Below are positions 54,812 to 64,000 of a stretch of 64,000 bases of DNA, one piece after another (position 1 is the stretch's first letter; every line of letters begins with the position of its first letter). A program made the position numbers and the translations under genes. The stretch comes from Pseudomicrostroma phylloplanum (taxonomy: Eukaryota > Basidiomycota > Exobasidiomycetes > Microstromatales): assembly GCA_039545275.1 (NCBI GenBank), contig BCHS01000008.1:248001-312000 (forward strand), read 5' to 3'. The notes under the pieces were generated by a model. That model was not told where the DNA came from. It searched no databases and worked only from the letters and a program-made list of their open reading frames with translations.

Positions 54812-57800
54812 ATGGCGACCATGAAGCAGCCTTCTGACTTCCAGAAGCTAGAAGAGCTGCTCGCTAAGAGGCCAGATGCAGCTCAGCCTGTTTCCGACAT
54901 CACGAGCACGGAGGAGCTCGGCTCAGTACTAGCATCACGATGGTGAGTCCTTTCGCACTTCTCTCCTGCCCATACCTGTTGCTGCGTACTCACTACCGAC
55001 AAGATCCGCGCCTCTATCCTGTTCTGTATTACGATAGGTACATCACATCCGTCGTCAAGCCTGTCATTGTCGACCTGGTGGCTGAGTTCGCCGGACAGGA
55101 GAAGACGGCCCTCGACGGAGACTCGCTGCTCATGCTGTGCTACGAGACAGCAGCGGCAATGTCACCAGATGCGGATCAAATAGGTGTCCAGCCCCTCGTC
55201 GCTGTATATCTCGTGGAAAGATTCCTTCTGCAGCTGGTGAAGGCCAAGCTAAACTTCACCATCGTGTGGTTCGAAGATCGAGCTTGGATCAACCTCGTAT
55301 CCAAGGCAGCAAGCTCGAAGCGATTCGCTCGAGGTGTGATCCAATCGCACTTGAAGAAGCACTGCTCTCATATACCGCAAGCTTACTTTGCTAGCATCAA
55401 CAGTCCCGAGTGGCGAAGATGGCTCGACCTCGAGCGTCCTTATGCTATTCTAGCCACAGATGGCGCCTCTAGCGAGCAGGGTAACAAGACGGCGGAAGCA
55501 GCAGATACATATGCCATGGCTCAGCATATCAGTGGCGGGATTGACGTCAAGGCTATGGCTGAGGGCGTGTCCGTGGCTTTGATCAGCAACGACATGTTTG
55601 AGGACCACAAGATTCTCGTAAGTACCGCTGAGGCAGTCCAGCTGTGTTGTGGCAATTATCCTGACTCTGCATCTCTTCCTATTGACTGCAGTGTTTCCTC
55701 ATCGTGTCGACTCCTTTGGCTCGCCATGCCATCACATTACAAAAGGAAGGGTATCAGCGCCTCCATAGCACATTGGAAACGCAACAAGAACGGTATGCAG
55801 CTGGAGACGGTCCCACGGAAGCAGCGAGCTCGCAGGATAGCCTTAGCGCCACTCCCGCCGAGAGCATTGCACTTCTCGGTGCACAGAACCAACAAGCAAG
55901 CGAGCAGAATCGCATCGCACTGCTGTTGCAAGCTCTGCTGCTAAAAGCGTTGCCTCTGGACAGCAGAGCTCTTACTGCTGAGGTGACAAGTATCGATCGC
56001 GAAGCACAAGATTTCCTTGCGGGAGCGCTTGATCATGGCACGCGGTCATTGTCTGCTCAAAAGGATGTCCTGGAAGCTCCCGCCGATCTGATTGATCCTC
56101 GTCTCTTTGCATTCTGTGTTTCGCGTCAAGCTGCAGTTCTGCAAGCACTGCCCCAGGCACTAAAGGAGCGTCTGCGGCTCCTTTGCCAGACTGTGGGTAT
56201 CTCTGACCTGCCAGGCGTCCCCTCGGACATGCCATCGCCGACTCTCAGTCAGGGTGAATCCCGTAAACGAAGCCTGCTGCTACCATACCAGTCTCCAGCA
56301 GATATGCAATTGCCTGAGCTTTCGACACGGAGCGACGCTGCTACCATCAGTGAGCCGAGCACCTTCCTCCCCCGTCTTTCTGCTACCGGAGAGCGCTCGT
56401 TGCTAGAGAAAGCGGACCCGCTGCATTTCTACAACCGCCCCGGCCGTGAGACAAAGGCGCCACGAGATGCTCATGGCCGTATCATTAACAAGTTGCAAGC
56501 CAAGCAGTTCCGCGCGAACCAGAGGTACGCTTCATGGGTCACTGCCTACGCTCAGAGCTTGCTGGGCTCGAGTGGCTTGATTAGACAAGCCATCACCGAG
56601 GGGCCTCTGGTCCGGTTGGACGACAAGAAGGCAGGCAAGCCTCAGCAGCAGCCCAAGCAGCCTGCAGTAAAGAAGCTGAGCAAGAAGGAGCAGATCATCG
56701 CACAAAATCAGAAGGACAAGTCCACAAAGGCTTCCGCTCAAGTCGACCGCAAATTGACCTACCTGGTCGAGGAGCTCCAGATCGGAAGCGCTGTGAGCAA
56801 ATTCGATTCGGCTGATCCTCCAATGATCAAGGATCGTCGCCGTCAGATCGGAACTCTAGCGGGCTACATTGCAGGAGCAGCGTCTCCTGCTCAGGCCAGG
56901 GATCTCATCTTACTGCGCGTTCGTCTTGCGCTAGAGGCTTGGGTTGCTGCTTGCACCATCAACGACCGGGAGAAAAGCCAGTGCTTCGACCTTGCGGTCA
57001 TGTGTTTCACAGACATTGCAAAGATTCTCTCTACGACGCCCGGAGAAGGCTTCGATGAGCACGAAAGGGCATTGCTATGCTCATGTGGGCAGGCCAGTCG
57101 TGTCCTCGGCGTGCAAAGTGTGTTCGGACCCAGTCATGCTGGCCTTGAGAAGGTCTGGGATGAGGTTGAAGAGAAAAAAGGCAAGCCTAAGAAGGGAGAG
57201 TTTGCCTTTGACGTCAACTGGCCAAAGGCGTCGAAGAAGTACAGCGTCGGAGACCCCCTCGAATTCCAGCTCAAGCACTGTGGTGATGTGATGACAAGGG
57301 AGCTGGACTCGAAGGAGGATCGGCGAGTCACTGGCTTCAAGCCTGATGCTTGGCAAAGAGACGTTTTGGATGCGGTCGATGCTCGCGACGACACCCTGGT
57401 GGTCGCCCCAACATCTGCAGGAAAGACGTTCATCGCTTTCTACTGCGTTGAGAAGGCTCTGCGAGAAAGCAGCGATGCCGTTGTCGTTTATATCGCCCCA
57501 TCGAAGGCCCTCGTCAACCAGATTGCTGCCGAGCTCGAAGCTCGTTACACCAAAAACTACGGAACGTCCGAGAGGACTATCTGGGCCATCTCTTCGGGCG
57601 ACTTCGACGTTCACAACCCTCTCAAGGCACAGGTCCTTGTAGCCTCGCCATCTGTGCTGCACAAGATGTGTCTCAACAGCGAGGTCGCTGCCTCCTGGCT
57701 CCCTCGAGTGAAGACCGTCATCATGGACGAGATTCACAGTCTAACAGACCTCGAGCTGGGTCCCATTTGGCAGCAGCTTCTCGCCTTTGTGCCTTGCCCG

Positions 57801-60501
57801 ATCATCGCCCTCTCTGCTACAGTCGGCAATGTCGATGAGTTCGGGCAGTGGCTCAGGAAGGTGCGTGAGCAGCAGGGCCAAAAAGTGACCATCGTGCAGC
57901 ACAGCACCCGATATAGCGACCTCAAAAAGCACGTCTACGTCCCCTCTTCGTCGACTGTGGAGTCTTTCAAGGGGGTCACCAAACAAATCGGCCCTTCGCC
58001 TTTCCTCCCTCTCCATCCCTTCACTGCACTCCGACCTGCTGGCTCTACCATCCCGTCTGATCTAGAGATGACGCCTGCAGAACAATTACAACTGATTCGG
58101 GCCATGCAGGCTACATCTAGCGCACAGTATGCAATCGACGATAGCCTCGACCCCGCCAAGTTCTTCGCCAAAGTCGTCGGGCCGGTGACTAGAGCGAATA
58201 CTCTGGCCTACCAAGAGGCTCTTCGAGCAGCCGTCAAAGACTGGATGGCGCGCGAAGATTCCAGGGATCCCGGATCACCATTCCTCGCCCTTCTCGATGC
58301 GCTCGAGAGCGGGATGCAGAAGAAGATCAACGAGGCGAACAAAGCTTGGCCTGCTACCATGTCCCACATCGATTTCCAGCGAGAAAATCTGCTGCCATTC
58401 TTGGGAAGTCTCGAGAACCAGAAGCTCATGCCAGCACTTCTCTTCGATTTCAATCGCGACGATGTAGAGACACTCGGGATGCACCTCGTTGCAGAGCTCG
58501 TCAAGCAGGAAGACAACTATAAAGCGCACAACAAGGCCTGGCAGGCGAAGCTTGAGGAGTGGGACCAGTGGAAGAATGACGAGCCGGATCGCCGAAAGGC
58601 AGAAGAGCGCAAGATGAAGGCTTTGAAAGGCAAAGACGCCGAAGCTGCGAAGAAAGACGCTCGTGCTACCGATGTTGGATGGCAGGCTTCCTTCGATCCA
58701 GATGCTCCCCTCGCCGATTTCACATTCGCAAACGAGAAGTGTGGTCTCGCACTGGAAGACATCGTCGTTGACGTCGACAAGCTGAACATCGCTCAGTGGA
58801 TGAAGGATGGACTGATCCGAGGTGTTGCTATCCACCATGTCAGTCTTCCGACTTCGTACCGACAGATCGTCGAAAGATGGTACCGAAAGGGCTGGCTGAG
58901 AGTCGTGATCTGCACTGGCTCCCTCGCCCTCGGTATCAACATGCCCGCCAGGACTTCCGTCTTTGTCGGTGATCATACTCAGCTCGACGCTCTGCAGTAT
59001 CGACAAGCCGCCGGACGAGCTGGTAGGCGCGGTATGGATCTGACAGGTAACGTCGTTTTCTACGGTATCCCGTGGACCAAAGTCCAGCGTCTGTTGACGT
59101 CTAAGCTGCCGGCATTGGACTGTGACCTGCCGACATCTGCAACTCTCTACCTGCGTCTCCATCAACTACTCGCAGACCCTTCTTCTCGACAGGCTGGTCA
59201 GCGCATGGCCAAGGCTGCAGTCCGATTGCAGAATCCACCGAATCGTCAAGAGGAGCTGCCGCTGGCACATCAATTCCGAGTGTCTGTCGAGTTCCTTCGT
59301 CGCTTCGGAGTCGTGGGGGCAGAGGGCCAGCCGCTTACGCTGGCTGGTATCACCAGCTACCTGGCGTCGAATGAACCAGCCAACCTGGCTTTCGTTGAGC
59401 TCCTGCGCTCAGGGACCTTGTACAATGTCGCCTTCTCTGCGTCGGTCGATCGCGTGGGCGCTGTCGAGGAGATGGTCGTCATTCTGAGTCATCTCTTTGC
59501 TTCACGGAAGAGTAACCCAACTCGTCGGTTTGCGGCAGGAGAACGACCTTTGCCACCTTTGTCGCAAGAAGCTAGGAAGGTGTTGGGAGCTCTGCACAAC
59601 CAGGCCGTCACCGCCTATCTCAACTTCACTGCAAGCATGAAGAACTCTGCTGAGCAAGTGGTGGACGACAGTAAGCTGCCTCTGTCGGCTGTCTCATGGG
59701 GAGGCTCGGCCGACGACGCCGGTATCGTCCCTACTGATTCGCGAAAGCCGCGAGTAAGCCAGTCAGCGTTCGCCGCCATGGCAGGATCTTCGGAGAATCT
59801 GTCAGCTGAGTTGGGGCTTGTGCAGGCCGGCTCGTCAATCTCGCGCCGAGTTGTGCCCTTCTTCGAACGCATCCTCGACACCTCGCCCAAGAATGCCTAC
59901 GTCCTTGATTTCTTCCGTCACGGGCATCTGCAAAGCTTGAGCGATGATAGCGGACTGCCCGGAGAGACGTTTGCCTGGGCTGCTCTCAACGACTTCTGGC
60001 ACGTACTGCTCTCTCTGCGTTCCGTCCTTGAGATTCTCCTCAAGACAGCCTCCCGATCCAAAGGTCGAGAGGGTACAGCCACCGGCGCATCCTCTGAAGC
60101 CGACTGGGAAGAATCTACCGGCTTCTACTACGACGAAGAGGGCGATGCCGATGGAGAGGATGATGCTCAGCGGACCGACTCGGGTATCGCTGGCTCTCAG
60201 ATGTCTGGCCTTGGCGCGGGAGCTAGTGCTGGGAAGGTGGTGCCGGTCAGCCAAGGTCCCGAGATTCGTACGAAGAGTGGAAAGAAGGTGGACCCGATCA
60301 AGCCGCCTATTGAGGTGCCCAACAAGCATCACCAGCTCTATGCGGTCTACGAGATGATTGTTGACATTCAGAGGGTGAGTACATAGTGGCGAGCGTCGAT
60401 GCTTGTATGAGGAGAACCTTCACTGATCCTTTTCGCGACACGTCCCTCCCGCCTTCGCCTTACAGAACTACCATGGCAAGTTCTTCAAGACATTTGCCTA
60501 G
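54812..60501 (+). CDS. DDX60-like Ski2-type DExH RNA helicase
   Basis: Four exons (54812-54942, 55038-55617, 55692-60374, 60466-60501) encode 1809 residues, the last exon only 36 nt (NYHGKFFKTFA). The N-terminal region has the DDX60 hallmark ALDGDSLLMLCYE ... VAVYLVERFLLQLVKAKLNF and FTIVWFEDRAW, a PIN-like fold with acidic residues. The helicase core shows Walker A APTSAGKT (about 809-816), YIAPSKALVNQ, motif II DEIH (916-919), SAT (motif III), GSLALGINMPA and motif VI QAAGRAGRRG (from 1342). Between the two RecA lobes is a large Lys/Ala-rich insert. DDX60 in vertebrates is interferon-induced and linked to antiviral RNA sensing or translation control; fungal relatives are uncharacterised, so the role here is open. 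Joins keep phase, and the 55038 acceptor is fixed because the earlier AG gives a stop. Confidence 0.93.
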
Positions 60502-60684
60502 TTTATGCAGGCGATGCCTGTTTGCCATATTGTTCGTATTTCCGTACGTTGCTCCGTCTATCTGTCCCGCCTTAGATGTCTTCCTCATTCTGTCACAAAC
60601 AAGCATGCGCACACGCACACAGAACCAATATCACGTATAGTTGCCATTACTCGCGAGTATTTCCAAAGACAGAGACCAGCGTCT

Positions 60685-62109
60685 CTAGCTCTTCGAAGGC
60701 GGAGGGAGACTGAGTCCTGCAGGCGCACTGTTACTCCTCTTCATTCGCTTATTTGCATCAGAGAAGTCCCTGACGATGATACTGCAATCGACGAGGGAGC
60801 AGAGCTGCTTTGCAGACGCCTTGACCGGCTCTGGGAACAGGGACAAGCCCGCGGCCCGCTCGACTGCGTCTACTGGCACCACAAAGTTTTTCAGGGGAAC
60901 CTCATTGGGGACGGGTGTGTTAGGGATGACAAATGCGCCGAGTCCCATCCACTTTTCGTGCAGCAAGTTGCCGGCGAGACCTCGCGGTGTGAGAGCTGGA
61001 GGCTTGGGTGCGCCACTCGAGGATGAGGATGGGTGGAGGCCTTGGACGTTGCCCGCAGACGGACGACCTACGCCCAGAACGACCTTGGCGAAGTGGGTTG
61101 GGACAGATACGGATGGGGGGTTGCCGATGACTCTGTGTGATCCGAGAAAGAGATTCGGCAAGAGAGTTCAGATGACAAAGTCTGTGAGATCGTTATATCT
61201 GGGCTGACTGTCTGCACTCACTCGTATGACACCTTCCATTTGCCGTCCAGGTCCTGCTTCGGCAGATACAGAGGCACAGTGAAGACGTAAACGTCTGCAA
61301 ACCTCTCGGTCAAGCGTCGCACAAAGTCTTCCGTGTGCGCCCAGTAATCCCGGTTGAAGCCCTCGCCGACCTGGGGAGCGATATTCGTCAGGAAGAAAGT
61401 CTCATTCATGGCCTGCTGTGAGAACTTTGCGTCGGCTGCAGCGACCATGTGACCTCGGTCGTAGCCAGACTTGAAATAATCTGACATCTTTGCCCTGAAT
61501 TTCTCTGGGATCCGCTCATCCTCCATGAAGACGGAGAAGGAGCGGTCCGCCTTCGAGGGCTTTTGACCATTGGCGAGGGGGAGCTTGAGGAGGGATTCAG
61601 CTGTGAGGTGGGCAGCGGTCTGTACAAAGCAAAGAGGGGGCAGCAGCGGCAGTCATGAGTCTTTCTGTCCGAATCTCTAGTCGGTAATAGGTGTTGTCTT
61701 CGCACTGACCCATGCTGGATGTTTCAGCCTCCTGTCGTATGCAGAGATGTAGGCTGTATGCACTAGGAGGTCTGACACGGGGCCTGCGAAGAAGTGAAAG
61801 AGGTTCAGCGTCTGTGGGAGCCTCGAGTGATCAACGAATAGACTAACCAGGGTATCCCGAGCTCTCGATAGCTCCTCCAGCCTGCCTTGCTGCGAGTGCA
61901 AGGAGTCTTCTGTCTACGAGGTCCGTCTCGAAGGTGTTAGACGAGCTCGAAGGCAGTGGTGCTTGCTGCGTAGGCAAGGGTGGCGATGGCGCCTTGCTCT
62001 CCGACACTGCTTCTCTACGGGGCCGACTGGAGAGTAAAGCGGCGGTACCAGCTCCTACTACTGCTCCTGCAGCCAGCAGGGAGATGGGAAAGAGGGGAGA
62101 AGGCGCCAT
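60685..62109 (-). CDS. NUC1: Mitochondrial EndoG/Nuc1-type DNA/RNA nuclease
   Basis: Four exons (62109-61848, 61783-61710, 61619-61222, 61132-60685) give 393 residues. An N-terminal hydrophobic segment (LFPISLLAAGAVVGAGTAAL) fits an inner-membrane anchor. The core has PVSDLLVHTAYISAYDRRL, the catalytic YDRGHM with His169, DAKFSQQAMNETFFLTNIAP, and FNRDYW with the probable magnesium ligand Asn201, then YLPKQDLDGKWKVSYEVIG spanning the last intron. These are the beta-beta-alpha-metal nuclease features of EndoG and yeast Nuc1, which act on mitochondrial and, in cell death, nuclear DNA and RNA. The third position of the DRGH loop is Met, where many fungi have Gln. Donors include GTTAGT and GTCAGT, weaker than usual for this window. 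Divergent from ATG2 across 281 bp. Confidence 0.93.
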
Positions 62110-62390
62110 GATTGGACCGCAGCGACAGAGCTTGTGAGTCGAGGATATCAGGGCAGTAAGTAGGAAGTGTTGCTTTGCTTCCTTTCCGTCTTTTTTCCCT
62201 TTCCGCTCCGCCTCAACGCGACGCACGGCCAAAGCGCTCGGATCCTGAGATTGGCTCCACTCGCCCCACAGCTGAGCATACGACCAATACCTCACCTCAC
62301 CTCACCATCTCCATGGCGAACACCGGCGTTCGATAGGTGTGACGATAGCACTCGACCTCCTACGGGTCTATCCAGCTGCAGAAGGGAGCA

Positions 62391-64000
62391 ATGTTTGGTG
62401 GCGCCTTCTCTGGTCTCTTCTCGGGCTGGGAACCTCTATCCGCATATACCAGCCTCTCTACGGGATTACAGAAGCGTCTAGCTTCATTCCTGCTCAAGCG
62501 GGCCATCGGACACCTAGTCAAGGATGGCCAACTCGATCTCAACCAGATCGAGGCAGGAGTAACATCGGGGCGATTAGAGATCCGGGACATAGAGCTCGAC
62601 ACAAAGGTGAGCAAGAGCGCAATTGGACAAAGCTTCGCTACAGGGGCATCCTCCACTGACCTCGCTATCTCTTCATGTCGGCTCATGCAGGCAGTCAATG
62701 CTCTCCTCGGCCCTGTGCCCCTCCTGGCCACGTCCATATCTTTAGCAAACATCAGCATACAGATACCATGGTCGAATCTTATGGGAGGAGATCTCGTTGT
62801 CCTTGTGCAGGGACCTTGTGCCCACCTCGTATTGGCTCCAGCCCACAGTACAGGAGGCAAGCCAACACAAGAGTCCCTGGACGTTTCCCTGGCAGAAACC
62901 GTAGACGATCTACTGGAGGGAGACGATGAAGGAAGGGAGCTACAAGAATCCTTGCAAGGATCGCTCCATGAACCGATCGCAGTGCCCGGAGGAGCTCCAG
63001 CAGCGAACGACGCAGCCACCACAGCTGTCGAGCCAGAGGCAGGGTCGATGGTAGCCTCGATGGTCGAGGGATTGCTCTCTCGACTCAAAGTCGAAATTTC
63101 AGATGTACAGGTTGTCGTCAGTGACAAAGTCTTTCTACCGAAAGCCACACATGTTGAGCTCGAGGCAAATGTCAGCAGCATTAAGCTCGGCACAGAGACA
63201 AGTATCGAGCAGAAGGAAGATATGAGCAATTGGCGCCGTAAGGTGCGCAATATCTCCGTGACCGGTCTCAGCTTCTGGATCACCCGGCAAATTCTACCTC
63301 GGCAAAGATCATCGGTGTCGAGCTCAGGCACATCCTCAGAGGACTCATCTACGTCCCCCAGGTCGGCGAGCTACGAGTCGGACGATGTCATGAGGATGAG
63401 TCAGGCCGTGGACGACCTCGCTCTCAGCGTAGCCTCCGGCATTTCCAGGTACGAGGAGGCTGAGACCGGGACGGAGAGCATCTACGGAGACAGTCATGAA
63501 GAGCAGGAGGTCCAACGGACGAAGAGATTCGACAGCAATGAAGGGCAATCCGCAGACAACCTTGAGACGTCTCGCAGCAAGATGCTGGATTCTGGCGATG
63601 AGCCAATAAGAGCTCATTTCATCACCCTCAAGCATGTTCCTGCGCAGCTCGGGGTACCCGTATCCGACCATTCCATATCCGCAGGTACTGGTGCCAAGCC
63701 AGCACTGGGCGCCACACAGGCGGAGCAAAGCGCGAAAGTCCAAGATGAGTATCCAACAGAGCAGATGGAGAAGCTGAGAAGAACAGAGCACCTCTTGGAA
63801 GTCACCATCGGCTCCATAGCTTGCTTTCTCGAGGCGTCAAATATCTGCGCCCTCCTCGCTCTTGTGGAGGCTGCAAGAGCCTCTTCGAGCTTGTCTGTGC
63901 CTGGTCGAGGACGCGGAACTTCTCAGCCTTCTGCTACACCAGCCTTTTCGTCAAGCAGCTTAAGCGTAGCATCGATAGAAATGTTGTATGCGTATGAGAG
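62391..64000 (+). CDS. ATG2: Autophagy protein Atg2, N-terminal part (3' end cut)
   Basis: Exons 62391-62606 and 62691-64000 are visible, and the frame is open at the window end (about 508 residues). MFGGAFSGLFSGWEP opens, then KRLASFLLKRAIGHLVKDGQLDLNQIEAGV and LEIRDIELDTK form the chorein N domain. Exon 2 continues AVNALLGPVPLLATSISLAN and IQIPWSNLMGGDLVVLVQGP, the typical second segment of Atg2. Atg2 is a rod-shaped lipid-transfer protein bridging the ER and the growing phagophore with Atg9 and Atg18. The 84-nt intron uses GTGAGC and ATGCAG. Later residues are Ser/acidic-rich with EEAETGTESIYGD and EHLLEVTIGSIACFLEAS, the latter typical of the next structured repeat. Full Atg2 proteins exceed 1500 residues, so most of the protein lies beyond the window. 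Confidence 0.92.
   Translation, partial: MFGGAFSGLFSGWEPLSAYTSLSTGLQKRLASFLLKRAIGHLVKDGQLDLNQIEAGVTSGRLEIRDIELDTKVSKSAIGQSFATGASSTDLAISSCRLMQAVNALLGPVPLLATSISLANISIQIPWSNLMGGDLVVLVQGPCAHLVLAPAHSTGGKPTQESLDVSLAETVDDLLEGDDEGRELQESLQGSLHEPIAVPGGAPAANDAATTAVEPEAGSMVASMVEGLLSRLKVEISDVQVVVSDKVFLPKATHVELEANVSSIKLGTETSIEQKEDMSNWRRKVRNISVTGLSFWITRQILPRQRSSVSSSGTSSEDSSTSPRSASYESDDVMRMSQAVDDLALSVASGISRYEEAETGTESIYGDSHEEQEVQRTKRFDSNEGQSADNLETSRSKMLDSGDEPIRAHFITLKHVPAQLGVPVSDHSISAGTGAKPALGATQAEQSAKVQDEYPTEQMEKLRRTEHLLEVTIGSIACFLEASNICALLALVEAARASSSLSVPGRGRGTSQPSATPAFSSSSLSVASIEMLYAYE

Noticed and set aside
1..64000. tRNA, rRNA, transposon or CRISPR features
   Set aside because: By eye I saw no cloverleaf with A/B boxes, no terminal repeats with transposase and no spaced identical repeats. 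Scans with tRNAscan-SE and RepeatMasker would be needed to exclude them.

Overview
This window looks like nuclear DNA of a compact fungal genome. The evidence is about 24 protein genes in 64 kb, almost all split by short introns (roughly 48-125 nt, donors mostly GTGAGT, GTAAGT or GTGCGT), no operons, and fungal orthologues throughout: eIF3a, SF3b subunit 2, Mtq2, Psf2, Cdc50, Clp1, Rrp17, a MYST acetyltransferase, Not1, Sdh4, Hid1, Ppe1, Rpn8, a DDX60-like helicase, an EndoG/Nuc1 nuclease and Atg2. GC-rich coding sequence, many short introns and long low-complexity Ser/Ala/Pro-rich tails fit a basidiomycete best. That placement is an inference, not a measurement.

Layout. Bases 1-9.5 kb: a CaMK-type kinase cut by the left edge (-), eIF3a (-), SF3b2 (+) and a HAD phosphatase-like protein (-). 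Bases 10-14.4 kb: an amino-acid/choline-type permease (+), the eRF1 methyltransferase MTQ2 (+) and the GINS subunit PSF2 (-). Bases 14.8-25.5 kb: a very long TBC Rab-GAP (-), the P4-ATPase partner CDC50 (-), CLP1 (+) and RRP17 (-). Bases 27-33.6 kb: an Ada-type metal-binding plus AraC helix-turn-helix protein (+) behind a 1.6-kb upstream region, a MYST acetyltransferase (+) and an unknown small basic protein with a 9-nt micro-exon (+). Bases 34-42.8 kb: an unknown small membrane protein (-) and the CCR4-NOT scaffold NOT1 (+). Bases 44-54.5 kb: SDH4 (-), HID1 (-), PPE1 (+), RPN8 (-) and a mitochondrial-carrier-like protein (-). Bases 54.8-64 kb: a DDX60-like helicase (+), a mitochondrial EndoG-like nuclease (-) and ATG2 (+), cut by the right edge.

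How the genes relate. They are mostly housekeeping genes with no shared pathway cassette. RNA handling is well represented (SF3b2, CLP1, RRP17, eIF3a, NOT1, DDX60-like, MTQ2). Neighbours often form divergent pairs sharing 200-650 bp, or convergent pairs separated by only 29-122 bp, so overlapping 3' UTRs are likely. I saw no tRNA, rRNA, transposon or CRISPR array.

Most worth a second look: the fungal Ada/AraC protein; a 1.4-kb stretch over the start of NOT1 with no ATG in any plus-strand frame although part of it encodes the conserved Not1 N-terminus; an eight-tract G-quadruplex-like element just after the SDH4 stop codon; and the DDX60-like helicase. Exon boundaries below were worked out by hand from splice consensus and reading phase.
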